A stretch of 64,000 nucleotides of DNA from Alphaproteobacteria bacterium. GTDB lineage: Bacteria; Pseudomonadota; Alphaproteobacteria; Micropepsales; Micropepsaceae. Under the pieces are notes generated by a model that was not told the origin of the DNA, did not search any database, and was given only the letters and a program-made list of their open reading frames with translations. A program made the position numbers and the translations under genes. Positions 54,134 to 62,094 of this stretch are shown here, piece after piece. The stretch covers positions 124,001 through 188,000 of the forward strand of contig WGNU01000005.1 of assembly GCA_016124385.1 (NCBI GenBank). The letters are read 5' to 3'. Every line of letters begins with the position of its first letter. The stretch's first letter is position 1.

Positions 54134-55958
54134 CGTCGACCGCGTGGCGATAGCCGCCCTCGATCGCGGCATCGAACCGCCGCCAGGTGCGAAGGCCGAC
54201 GCCCTCGAGCGGCGGATCGAACAGCAGATCCGTCATCGCGCGCGCGGAGCGGCGCTGCGCCTCGTTGCCGACGGTGCCGGACCGCATGAGGATCGAGACG
54301 ATCGTCGGTGAATGCTGCGCGCCGCGCCGCAAGAGGCTTAGCCACGGCCGCTCGTCGTAATCCGCATCCGCCATGATCCCGGAATCGCCCGACACGTCGA
54401 TGCCGATGATCGGGCCTTGCGCGATCTGCGCCATGATGTCGACGGGAAAATTGTTCATGAGCCCGCCATCGACGAGCATCTGCCCGTCCTGGATGACGGG
54501 CGGCAGGAGCCCCGGAATGGCGACGCTCGCGCGCAGCGCCCGCCACACGAGGCCGCCGCGATGGATGTTCGTGTGCCCGGTCGTGAGGTTCGACGACACG
54601 CAGAAGAACGGCCGCGCGAGGTCTTCGATGTGGTGGTCGCCGAAATTCTCGTGCAGCAGCCGCGTGACCTTCCGCCCCCGGACGAGCGAGAACAGCGGAA
54701 ACGTATAGTCGTTGAGCGGGTTCGTATCGACGAACGTGCGCTTCAATCGCTGCGTCAATTCCTCGATCGACCAGTCCATCGCGATGCCGGCGGCGACGAT
54801 CCCGCCCATGCTGGCACCGCCCAGGATGTCGATCGGGATCTTCATCTCGCTGAGGGCTTCCATGACGCCCAGATGCGCAAAGCCGCGCGCGCCGCCGCCC
54901 GCGAGCACCAGCGCGACCGCGCGGCCTGAGAGAAACCGCGCGAGCCGCTCCAGATCGTCCTTCCGCCCCGCGCGCACGTGATGGTGGAGCGCGCTCGGCA
55001 TCACCTGGAGCAGCGGCGCCGCGCGGCCGGGCGAGAGCGTCCCGTCTTCGTGCAGAAGAATGGTCTCGGGCATGTTGCGCCGAAGCCCGGTCGTCGCGCC
55101 CGAGGTGATCGGGTGGATCGGCACGCTCCGCGAGCACGAGGCGACGAGGAGGATGCGGTCGGCCTGGCGCAGACACAGCTGCGTCCACGAGCTCTCCGGC
55201 GCGTCGCCCTCATAGAGCACCATGTCGTGCTGCGTTTCGATCCGCTGGAACCAGTCGCTCGCCTCGTCGCGCGCGCGCGAATCGAGCCGGATGACGCGCA
55301 GGCCAAGGCTCTGGGCGTGCGCGCGGATCGCCTCGCAGAGCTCCGTACACTGAAGGCCGGCTTGCAGCGGAATCAACGCGAAGGTTTTTGGGCCCTGCCG
55401 GCTGGCCGCGCGCCGCGTCGTCTCGCGGAGCCGCTGGATCAAGAGCTGCGTCAGGTTGAGCATGATGCGCGGCTCTTTCATCACCATCGCATCGAAGAGG
55501 TCCTTGGGGATACGTAACAATTCGCTGTCGCGGAGTGCCACGATCGAGGCCGAATGAGACTCGCCCGAGAGCAGCGCCATCTCGCCGACGGTCTCGCCGG
55601 CCGGCACGCTCGCGACCATCATGTCGTCGGCGCCGTCGCTGCGCACGAACACGCCGACCGAACCCGTCAGCACCAGGAACATCGCCTGATCGTTGTCTCC
55701 GTCGCGCGGCAGCGTCGCGCCGCCCGGCAGCGTGAACCAGGAGGCTTCCGCGACGATCGTCTGGAGCGCCTTGTCCTTCACGTCCTGGAAGAGCCGCGAC
55801 GCGCGCAGCCGCTCGAGCAGGGAATCGGCGCTGCCCGCATCGGCGGAAAGGCGCGGGCGTCGGATGAGAGCCATGCGGTTCAATCCCTGGCCGAGCCAGG
55901 CCCGGCGGGGCATGCGGCTGGTCTCGACTGGAACCTTTGTTTCCGACGGCAGGGTCAC
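54078..55958 (-). CDS. Patatin-like phospholipase with cyclic-nucleotide-binding domain (NTE-like)
   Basis: This 626-residue protein has an N-terminal cNMP-binding domain (residues 50-180: FLVLTGSVGVFVRS, then PAGETVGEMALLSGESHSASI). A middle region with a nucleotide-hydrolase look follows, then a C-terminal patatin domain: LAGGGARGFAHLGVMEAL, the Ser elbow GASMGG, and VDGGLMNNFP with the Asp of the dyad. This is the order of neuropathy target esterase and YchK/RssA-type phospholipases. The GTG start at 55958 lacks a strong ribosome site. Probably hydrolyses lysophospholipids at the membrane under nucleotide or ligand control. Confidence 0.92.
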   Translation of the reverse strand: MTLPSETKVPVETSRMPRRAWLGQGLNRMALIRRPRLSADAGSADSLLERLRASRLFQDVKDKALQTIVAEASWFTLPGGATLPRDGDNDQAMFLVLTGSVGVFVRSDGADDMMVASVPAGETVGEMALLSGESHSASIVALRDSELLRIPKDLFDAMVMKEPRIMLNLTQLLIQRLRETTRRAASRQGPKTFALIPLQAGLQCTELCEAIRAHAQSLGLRVIRLDSRARDEASDWFQRIETQHDMVLYEGDAPESSWTQLCLRQADRILLVASCSRSVPIHPITSGATTGLRRNMPETILLHEDGTLSPGRAAPLLQVMPSALHHHVRAGRKDDLERLARFLSGRAVALVLAGGGARGFAHLGVMEALSEMKIPIDILGGASMGGIVAAGIAMDWSIEELTQRLKRTFVDTNPLNDYTFPLFSLVRGRKVTRLLHENFGDHHIEDLARPFFCVSSNLTTGHTNIHRGGLVWRALRASVAIPGLLPPVIQDGQMLVDGGLMNNFPVDIMAQIAQGPIIGIDVSGDSGIMADADYDERPWLSLLRRGAQHSPTIVSILMRSGTVGNEAQRRSARAMTDLLFDPPLEGVGLRTWRRFDAAIEGGYRHAVDVIQSQGLPPALARAIPGV

Positions 55959-56088
55959 GGGGAAATCCCAAGCCTGTGAACGCCTTGTGCGGCCCAGGGG
56001 CGGGCTGAGGCGGAACCATCCTCGCGCAAGAGTGTCGAAACGCCGTTAATGCCGGCGCCGACGGAAATCGCGAAAGGAAATCAGAAAC

Positions 56089-56556
56089 TTAGGAGGCGGG
56101 CGTGAGCAGCTTCCACACGCTGTTGAGCGCGAGGACGACGCGCTCTCCGACGCGAAAATCCCCCCGCAGGAAAACGAGCTCGCGCCCCCGGCGCAGCATT
56201 TCGGGCGCAACCTCCACGAGGTCGCCCTTGCGCGCGGGGCTGAGGAACTGCGCCTGCATCTCGACGGTCACGCACGGCGCCCTGTCGGTGGCCGACCAGA
56301 CCGTCAGCCCGAAGGAGGAATCGGCGAACGTCAGCAGCATGCCGCCGTGACAGACGCCTGCGAGATTGAGGTGCCGCTCATCGACGCGGAACGCAAATCG
56401 CAGCCCCCCGCTCGTGCGCGTCTGATCGAAGAACGGCCCGCAATAGATCTCGAACGGATCGAACAATTCGGAGGTGGCGTAGCCCTCCGGGATCGGCAGG
56501 TCGTGCTCGGGAATGGTGCCGGGCAGCGTCCAGCCCGTCGGCGTCGGCGTGCTCAC
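56089..56556 (-). CDS. PaaI-type hotdog thioesterase (pair 3, downstream)
   Basis: This 155-residue hotdog protein has the motif NLAGVCHGGMLLTFADSSFG (HGG, then Asp in the helix), a VTVEMQAQFLSPARKGD strand and LNSVWKLL. It is a likely acyl-CoA thioesterase. The GTG start at 56556 overlaps the stop of the preceding hotdog gene, so the two are translationally coupled. Same fold and arrangement as the pair at 11821-12746. Confidence 0.85.
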   Translation of the reverse strand: MSTPTPTGWTLPGTIPEHDLPIPEGYATSELFDPFEIYCGPFFDQTRTSGGLRFAFRVDERHLNLAGVCHGGMLLTFADSSFGLTVWSATDRAPCVTVEMQAQFLSPARKGDLVEVAPEMLRRGRELVFLRGDFRVGERVVLALNSVWKLLTPAS

Positions 56557-56972
56557 GGCGCCCCCATGATCTTCCAGATGCCGGTCGCGGCCATCACGGG
56601 CCGCTCGCCCGCCATCAGCGTGCAGGAAAGGAAGATGAGCGAGCGCGTGCGCCGCGTGATCGTGACCGTCCCCTCGATGATCTCGCCGTCCTTCGCGCCG
56701 GCGACGAAATCGCAATTGAGCGTGACGGTGCTCGCCCCTTGGCCCTCGATCACCTCGTTCGCGGTGAAGCCCATGATCGTGTCGGCGACCGCCATCAGGA
56801 AGCCGCCATGCGCCATGCCCGCGCCATTGAGGCGATGGCCGCTTGCCGTGATGCGAAAGCGCCGCTCGGATTCGGGCGCGCTCCCGCTCTTCATGAGGAC
56901 CGGGCCGATATAGCCGTTGAATCCGGTCGGAATGGTCGGCTCGTAGCCGGCAGGGATCGCTTCGTCGGTCAT
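56553..56972 (-). CDS. PaaI-type hotdog thioesterase (pair 3, upstream)
   Basis: This protein of about 139 residues has MAHGGFLMAVADTIMGFTA (HGG with Asp), TVTLNCDFVAGAKDGEIIEG and SLIFLSCTLMAGERPV, the PaaI/4HBT hotdog pattern. It is coupled to the downstream homologue through a GTGA overlap. The ATG at 56972 lacks a good ribosome site, and TTG codons at 56975 or 56987 are alternatives. A likely cytosolic acyl-CoA thioesterase; the substrate is unknown. Confidence 0.83.
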   Translation of the reverse strand: MTDEAIPAGYEPTIPTGFNGYIGPVLMKSGSAPESERRFRITASGHRLNGAGMAHGGFLMAVADTIMGFTANEVIEGQGASTVTLNCDFVAGAKDGEIIEGTVTITRRTRSLIFLSCTLMAGERPVMAATGIWKIMGAP

Positions 56973-57035
56973 CAATCGCAACGGCAATGGGAGGATGGGC
57001 TCTCCTAGCTTCTTTGGCCGGCGAAGGCAAAGCCC

Positions 57036-57617
57036 TCAATCGGGAATGGGCGAGGGCCCCAGCACCTCATCGGTTGGGTTGCGCACGCTTTGATCCTGCA
57101 CGGGATCGCGGGTGCGCGTGCGGGACCGGGTCTGCGGGATCCAGCCGCGCTCGACCAGATCTTCGAGCGCGAAGGGCGAAAGGGTCAGCACCGGCGGCGG
57201 TTCGCGCGCCGCACGCGGGGCAACGCGCGTGCCGCCGAGCGAGAAATCGAGCCGCGCCGTCGGCCCCCACAGCCGCACGCAATCATAAAGGATCGTGCCG
57301 TTCACGGGCGCGCGCTCGAAGCAGAAGACTTCGGCGTCGCCTGCGCCTGAGCGCGACGTCGCGGGCGCGGGCGGCAGCGGCTTGGGCGAGGATTGAAGCT
57401 GCGCGGGCGCGCGGCTCTGCCGGGCGACGGGCGCGGGCGCGGCCTGCGTCGGCGGGGCGAGCTGGATCGCGACCAGCCGCTGGCCTTCCGCCTCGCCGCG
57501 GCGGATCTGCGAGCCGGGCGGCGCGATCCCCTGCCAGATGAAGAGGATCAGCAATGCGTGCAGAGCCAAAGCCGCGAGGACGGCCAGAATCTGCCGCGAG
57601 ACGCGCGCTGTCCTCAA
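57036..57617 (-). CDS. TonB-like N-terminally anchored protein, unknown function
   Basis: This 193-residue protein begins at a TTG with a good AGGAG site. The sequence RQILAVLAALALHALLILFI is a membrane anchor of the TonB type (with a central His), followed by a Pro/Ala-rich linker of about 50 residues. The C-terminal half contains two Cys (EVFCFERAP and LYDCVRLWG) and no recognisable TonB C-terminal domain. It appears to be an inner-membrane protein facing the periplasm, and no partner genes (ExbB/ExbD) lie nearby. It may be a small relative of TonB or a scaffold protein. Confidence 0.7.
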   Translation of the reverse strand: MRTARVSRQILAVLAALALHALLILFIWQGIAPPGSQIRRGEAEGQRLVAIQLAPPTQAAPAPVARQSRAPAQLQSSPKPLPPAPATSRSGAGDAEVFCFERAPVNGTILYDCVRLWGPTARLDFSLGGTRVAPRAAREPPPVLTLSPFALEDLVERGWIPQTRSRTRTRDPVQDQSVRNPTDEVLGPSPIPD

Positions 57618-57641
57618 CGTCGACTCCTGGAAGGGCCCGTG

Positions 57642-58556
57642 TCAGCCCCTTTGGAACGCGGCCAGCGCCGCCTCCGCGATCGGGGCGCCCCATTCCTGGA
57701 CGAAGTGGCCCGCATCGGCAACCATCATCGGCGGCGGGCAGCCCCGGATGGTCTCGCGCAATTGCGCCATCACCGGCGCGCCGAGCACGGGATCTTGCTC
57801 GCCGACCGCCATGAAGCTCTGGCCGGTCCACTCGTTCTTGAGCCACTGCGCGGCCTTGCGCGAGATCTCGACGCCGTCCATGCCCGGCTCGACCATCACG
57901 AGTTCAGGGAAGCGCCGCACGCCCGCTTTCGATTCTTGGGTCGGGAAGGGCGCGCCATAGGCCGCTGCTTCCGCGTCGGAAAGGATGGGCGTCGCGCGCT
58001 TCATCAGCGCGGCCACATCGAGGTCCGGATTGGCCTTGACGAAGGCCTTCCATGCGTTGAACCCCTCGCCGGGCGAGGTGCCCTGCGCGATCGCCGTGTT
58101 CATGACGATGAGCCGCTTGATGCGGTCCGGGAACGCCATCGGCAGCGTGAGGCCCAGAAGCCCGCCCCAATCCTGAACGACGAGCGTGACGTTGCGAAGG
58201 TCCATCCGCTCGATGAAGGCAAGCAGCATCGTGCGGTGGAACGTGAACGTGTAGAGCGCGTCCTCGGTCGGCTTGTCCGAGCGCCCGAAGCCGAAGAAAT
58301 CGGGCGCGACCGCCCGGTGACCGGCCTTCAGGAATATGGGCGCCATCTTGCGGTAGAGATAGGCCCAGCTCGGCTCGCCATGGAGGCAGAGGATCGTCTG
58401 CGTGGCGGCGGACGGCGTGCCCCCCGTCTCATCGACATAGTGCAGCCGCATCCCCTCGAAGCCCTTGAGATCGTTGAGGTAGTGCGGCGCATAGGAATAG
58501 CCGGGCAGCGAAGCGAAACGCTCCTCGGGCGTGCGGAAGATCGGCGGCGTGGGCAT
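57642..58556 (-). CDS. Haloalkane dehalogenase, subfamily I (DhlA-like)
   Basis: This 304-residue alpha/beta hydrolase closely follows Xanthobacter DhlA in LHGEPSWAYLYRKM, APDFFGFGRSDKP and VVQDWGGLLGLTLPM. The nucleophile D129 and first halide Trp W130 are present, as are the second halide Trp W169 (FNAWKAF), the acid D255 (GEQDPVLG) and the base H284 (DAGHFVQEWG). These residues define the DhlA-type triad and halide clamp. It should cleave carbon-halogen bonds of small haloalkanes hydrolytically. No other haloalkane genes are adjacent, and it is divergent from a thiolase gene. Confidence 0.92.
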   Translation of the reverse strand: MPTPPIFRTPEERFASLPGYSYAPHYLNDLKGFEGMRLHYVDETGGTPSAATQTILCLHGEPSWAYLYRKMAPIFLKAGHRAVAPDFFGFGRSDKPTEDALYTFTFHRTMLLAFIERMDLRNVTLVVQDWGGLLGLTLPMAFPDRIKRLIVMNTAIAQGTSPGEGFNAWKAFVKANPDLDVAALMKRATPILSDAEAAAYGAPFPTQESKAGVRRFPELVMVEPGMDGVEISRKAAQWLKNEWTGQSFMAVGEQDPVLGAPVMAQLRETIRGCPPPMMVADAGHFVQEWGAPIAEAALAAFQRG

Positions 58557-58742
58557 GGGGGTGATCCCTTCTCGAGAGGCCGCGCAGGGCGGCCCGGTTG
58601 CGCAGACGCTGGCGAGAGCCTAAGGAACGCGAGCGAGAAAACCAGCCCGCGAGGGCGGCGCGCCCGGAAATGTGAAATGCCCGGGCTGAACCAGACGCGG
58701 CCCGCAGCGCCGCCACGTGAAGATGAAAGAGGAACGTCCCAG

Positions 58743-59951
58743 ATGCGCGAAGCTGTCATCGTCTCCTACGCCCGCACGGGCCTCGCGAAATCCGTTCGCG
58801 GTGGCTTCAACAACACGCACGGCGCCGCGATGGGCGGCCACGCGGTGAAGCACGCGATCGCGCGCGCCAAGATCGAGCCGGGCCTCGTCGAGGACGTCTA
58901 TATGGGCTGCGGCAATCCCGAAGGCGCGACCGGCATGAATGTCGGCCGCTTGGCCGCGATGTGGGCGGGCTGCCCGGTTTCGACCGGCGGCGTCACGATC
59001 AACCGCTTCTGCTCCTCGGGCCTGCAAGCGATCGCGATGGCCTCGCATCAGGTCATCAACGACGGCGCGCCCGTGACGGTGGGCGCGGGCGTTGAATCGA
59101 TCTCGCTCGTCTCCCAGTCGGGCAAGATGAACACCTTCCACATCACGGAAGAAAAGCTGCTGCAGCAGATGCCAGCCCTTTGGATGGCGATGATCGAGAC
59201 GGCGGAAATCGTCGCGGATCGCTATGGCATCAGCCGCGAGCGCCAGGACGCCTACGCGCTGGAAAGCCAGAAGCGCACCGCCGCCGCCCAGCAGGCCGGC
59301 AAATACGGCGAAGAGATCGTCCCCATGGAAACGACCATGGCCGTCGTCAACAAGGAGACGAAGGAAGTGACGATGCAGGCCTATACCGTCACAAAGGACG
59401 AGTGCAATCGTCCCGACACGACGCTTGAGGGCCTGCAATCGCTGAACCCGGTCTTGAAGAACGGCCAGAAGGTGAAGGAAGGCAAATTCGTCACCGCCGG
59501 CAACGCCTCGCAGCTCTCCGATGGCGCCGCCGCCTGTGTCGTCATGGAGAGGAAGGAAGCCGAGAAGCGCGGCCTGACGCCGCTCGGCATCTTCCGCGGC
59601 TTCGCGACCGCGGGCTGCGAGCCCGACGAGATGGGCATCGGCCCGGTCTATGCCGTGCCGCGTCTCCTTGAGCGTCACGGTCTCAAAGTCGGCGACATCG
59701 ATCTGTGGGAGCTGAACGAGGCCTTCGCGAGCCAGGTGCTCTACTGCGCCGATCGTCTGGGCATTCCGCACGAGATCTTGAACGTCAACGGCGGCTCGAT
59801 CTCGATCGGCCATCCCTTCGGCATGACGGGCGCGCGCTGCACGGGCGCCGCGCTCCTCGAGGGCCGCCGCCGCAAGGCGAAATACGCGGTCGTGACGATG
59901 TGCATCGGCGGCGGGCAGGGCGCGGCCGGTCTCTTCGAGATCGTTCACTGA
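58743..59951 (+). CDS. Acetyl-CoA C-acyltransferase (thiolase), second copy
   Basis: This 402-residue thiolase has C90 in NRFCSSGLQA, GGSISIGHPFGMTGA with the catalytic His, and CIGGGQGAAGLFE with the second Cys. It is a degradative 3-ketoacyl-CoA thiolase, distinct from the copy in the operon at 33495. The ATG at 58743 follows a GAGGAACG region. It lies divergent from the haloalkane dehalogenase and just upstream of a GNAT gene. Confidence 0.95.
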   Translation: MREAVIVSYARTGLAKSVRGGFNNTHGAAMGGHAVKHAIARAKIEPGLVEDVYMGCGNPEGATGMNVGRLAAMWAGCPVSTGGVTINRFCSSGLQAIAMASHQVINDGAPVTVGAGVESISLVSQSGKMNTFHITEEKLLQQMPALWMAMIETAEIVADRYGISRERQDAYALESQKRTAAAQQAGKYGEEIVPMETTMAVVNKETKEVTMQAYTVTKDECNRPDTTLEGLQSLNPVLKNGQKVKEGKFVTAGNASQLSDGAAACVVMERKEAEKRGLTPLGIFRGFATAGCEPDEMGIGPVYAVPRLLERHGLKVGDIDLWELNEAFASQVLYCADRLGIPHEILNVNGGSISIGHPFGMTGARCTGAALLEGRRRKAKYAVVTMCIGGGQGAAGLFEIVH

Positions 59952-59956
59952 CAGGA

Positions 59957-60484
59957 CTGATCGTACGCCTCGGCGCGGCGGCGGACATCGACGTCTGCCG
60001 CCGGATCGAGGCGCGCGCGGCCGTCCGGTTCGCGGAGATCGGCATGCCCGACTTCGCCGCGCCGGAGGACGAGGATCTCGTCTCCTTGGCCCTCCTTCGC
60101 GCGCGCGCGGCGGCGGGTCTTCTGTGGCTAGCGGAAGAGAACGCCGTGCCGGTCGGCTTTGCCTGCGCCGATGAGCTAGACGGCGTGCTCTATCTCGCGG
60201 AGATCGACGTCGTTCCGGAAGCCGCCGGCCAGGGCGTCGGCGCCGCGCTGCTGCGAAGCGTCGAGGCCTGCGCCATCGAGCGGCGCCTTCCCGCCGTCAC
60301 GCTCGCAACCTTTCGCGACGTGCCGTGGAACGCGCCATGGTACGCGCGCCACGGCTATCACGAATGGCCGGAGGCGCGGGAATGTCCCGGCCATGACGCG
60401 GTTTGGCGCCACCACGAGGCGAACGGCCTCGACATGACGCGGCGCCTCTTCATGCGCAAGGACGTCTCGCGGCCGGGCGGTTGA
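59957..60484 (+). CDS. GNAT-family N-acetyltransferase, start uncertain
   Basis: This protein of about 175 residues has the acetyl-CoA loop VVPEAAGQGVGAALL (Q-x-x-G-x-G) and a strand LYLAEID before it, with HGYHEW in the last helix region, all GNAT features. No ATG, GTG or TTG lies between the thiolase stop and the first conserved residues. The possible starts are a CTG at 59957 or a GTG at 59900 inside the thiolase gene. The target is unknown, probably a small amine or a protein. Confidence 0.75.
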   Translation: MIVRLGAAADIDVCRRIEARAAVRFAEIGMPDFAAPEDEDLVSLALLRARAAAGLLWLAEENAVPVGFACADELDGVLYLAEIDVVPEAAGQGVGAALLRSVEACAIERRLPAVTLATFRDVPWNAPWYARHGYHEWPEARECPGHDAVWRHHEANGLDMTRRLFMRKDVSRPGG

Positions 60485-60546
60485 CGGCAAGGCTCAAGGG
60501 CAGCGAGGGGATGGGACGGCAAGGACCCCGTCCGCGAGGTCGCGCT

Positions 60547-61050
60547 CTAGAACTGCGCGCAGACCGGCCGGTCGACGCGCAGCACGGCGTCCTGCGAGAA
60601 CATCGATTTGTAGCGCTGGATGATCGTCTCGAGCGCCGGCTCGCTCGCACCCCCCGGCGGATGCAGCCACACGAGCACGCGCGATTCCTCGCGGATCGAT
60701 TGGCCTTGCGCGCCGCGCCACGCGCCGCTCGCGGGAAGGATCGTGAAGCCGTCGGGGATGCGCCCCGTCACTTCACGCTCGATGAAGCGGTCGAACTGCT
60801 CGCCCGAGATCGGGCCGTAAGGTCCGCTCAAGCCGAAATAGAGCGAGGTCTCCGTCAGCGTCTCGCCGCGGCAGGGATACTCCGACTCCGGAAAGAACAA
60901 TCCGCACCCGGACAGAAACGCCGCCGCGACAAGGGCGGCGGCCGCCCCCTTACGGCTCCGGCGCGATTCGCACGACGAGCTTGCCCGTGTTGCCGCCGGT
61001 GAACAGCTTGTCCAGCGCGGTGACCGCGTTCTCGAGACCGTCAACGACAT
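60547..61050 (-). CDS. DUF3574 lipoprotein, start uncertain
   Basis: The C-terminal 110 residues show the DUF3574 pattern: ETSLYFGLSGPYGPISGEQF, then PDGFTILPASGAWRG and ESRVLVWLHPP. They follow a lipoprotein-like signal AAAALVAAAFLSGCG. The only usual start in frame is the ATG at 61050, which gives a 50-residue signal and overlaps the CurA-like gene by about 100 bp. A shorter start from a non-standard codon is possible. The function of DUF3574 is unknown. It is downstream of the reductase on the same strand. Confidence 0.65.
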   Translation of the reverse strand: MSLTVSRTRSPRWTSCSPAATRASSSCESRRSRKGAAAALVAAAFLSGCGLFFPESEYPCRGETLTETSLYFGLSGPYGPISGEQFDRFIEREVTGRIPDGFTILPASGAWRGAQGQSIREESRVLVWLHPPGGASEPALETIIQRYKSMFSQDAVLRVDRPVCAQF

Positions 61051-61963
61051 CGACCTTCCATTTGATCCTGCCAGAGGCGACCCACGGTCCCATCTCGGCC
61101 ATGAACTCACCCATTCGCGGAAAATAATCAATGATGATGAATCCCTTGATAAGGGCGCGTCTCATGAGGAGCGCATCGAATCGATAGGGCCCCGGCACCG
61201 GCTCCTTGGCGTTGTAGGTGGAAATGAGCCCGCAGAGCGCGATGCGCGCGTTGAGGTTGAGATTGGCGAGCACCGCATCGAGAATGTCGCCCCCCACGTT
61301 CTCGAAATTGACGTCGATGCCCTTGGGGCATTCGCGCTTGAGCGCGGCCTCGACGTTCTCGCTGCGGTAATTGATGCACGCATCGAACCCGAGGTCTTTC
61401 ACGACCCAGCGGCATTTCTCGTCCGACCCCGCGATGCCGACGACGCGGCAGCCTTTGATCTTGGCGATCTGCCCGACGATCATGCCGACGGCGCCGGCGG
61501 CCGCCGAAACCACCACCGTCTCGCCCGGCTGCGGCTTGCCGATGTCGAGCAGCCCGAAATAGGCGGTCGCCCCCGTCATGCCGAGCGCGCTCATGAAGGC
61601 GAGCGGCGGCAGGTCCTTCGTCACGGGCAGCTTCTGCGCACCGTCGGCCACCGTGTAGTCTTGCCAGCCCGAGAGGAACGGCTGGACGATCTCGCCCGGC
61701 GTGTAGGCCGGATTGTTCGATTGCTCGACGACGCCGATGGTGCCGCCGCGCATCACCTGGCCGATTTCAACCGGCGGCATGTACTGGTCGCGGTCGCTCA
61801 TCCAGATCCGGTTGGTCGGATCGAGCGAGAGATAGAGGTTGCGCACCAGGATCTGCCCGGCCCCCGGCGTCGGCGCCGCTTCCTCGGAGAGAACGAGATC
61901 GCCCGGCGCGATCTCGCCGATCGGGCGTTTGGCAAGGCGCCAGACGCGATTGGGTCGTGTCAT
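60950..61963 (-). CDS. NADP-dependent MDR reductase, CurA/PTGR-like
   Basis: This 337-residue medium-chain reductase without zinc ligands has LSLDPTNRIWMSD, MRGGTIGVVEQS, the NADP-binding VSAAAGAVGMIVGQIAKIKG and GIAGSDEKCRWV, and a FENVGGDILDAVLA segment. The pattern fits leukotriene B4 12-hydroxydehydrogenase/CurA-type enone reductases that saturate the double bond of 2-alkenones and enals. Cytosolic. Its 3' end runs into the DUF3574 gene. Confidence 0.92.
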   Translation of the reverse strand: MTRPNRVWRLAKRPIGEIAPGDLVLSEEAAPTPGAGQILVRNLYLSLDPTNRIWMSDRDQYMPPVEIGQVMRGGTIGVVEQSNNPAYTPGEIVQPFLSGWQDYTVADGAQKLPVTKDLPPLAFMSALGMTGATAYFGLLDIGKPQPGETVVVSAAAGAVGMIVGQIAKIKGCRVVGIAGSDEKCRWVVKDLGFDACINYRSENVEAALKRECPKGIDVNFENVGGDILDAVLANLNLNARIALCGLISTYNAKEPVPGPYRFDALLMRRALIKGFIIIDYFPRMGEFMAEMGPWVASGRIKWKVDVVDGLENAVTALDKLFTGGNTGKLVVRIAPEP

Positions 61964-62094
61964 TGTGGCACATCCTGGGGCTTCTTAAGGGAGGTCGAGG
62001 GCCTTCACATTCGCGCGACGCGTGGACCTATTGGTCGAAAGCTTGCAGGCGAGTCTGTATAACCGCGTCGTCCAACACAAGAGCTTTGGGGTTT

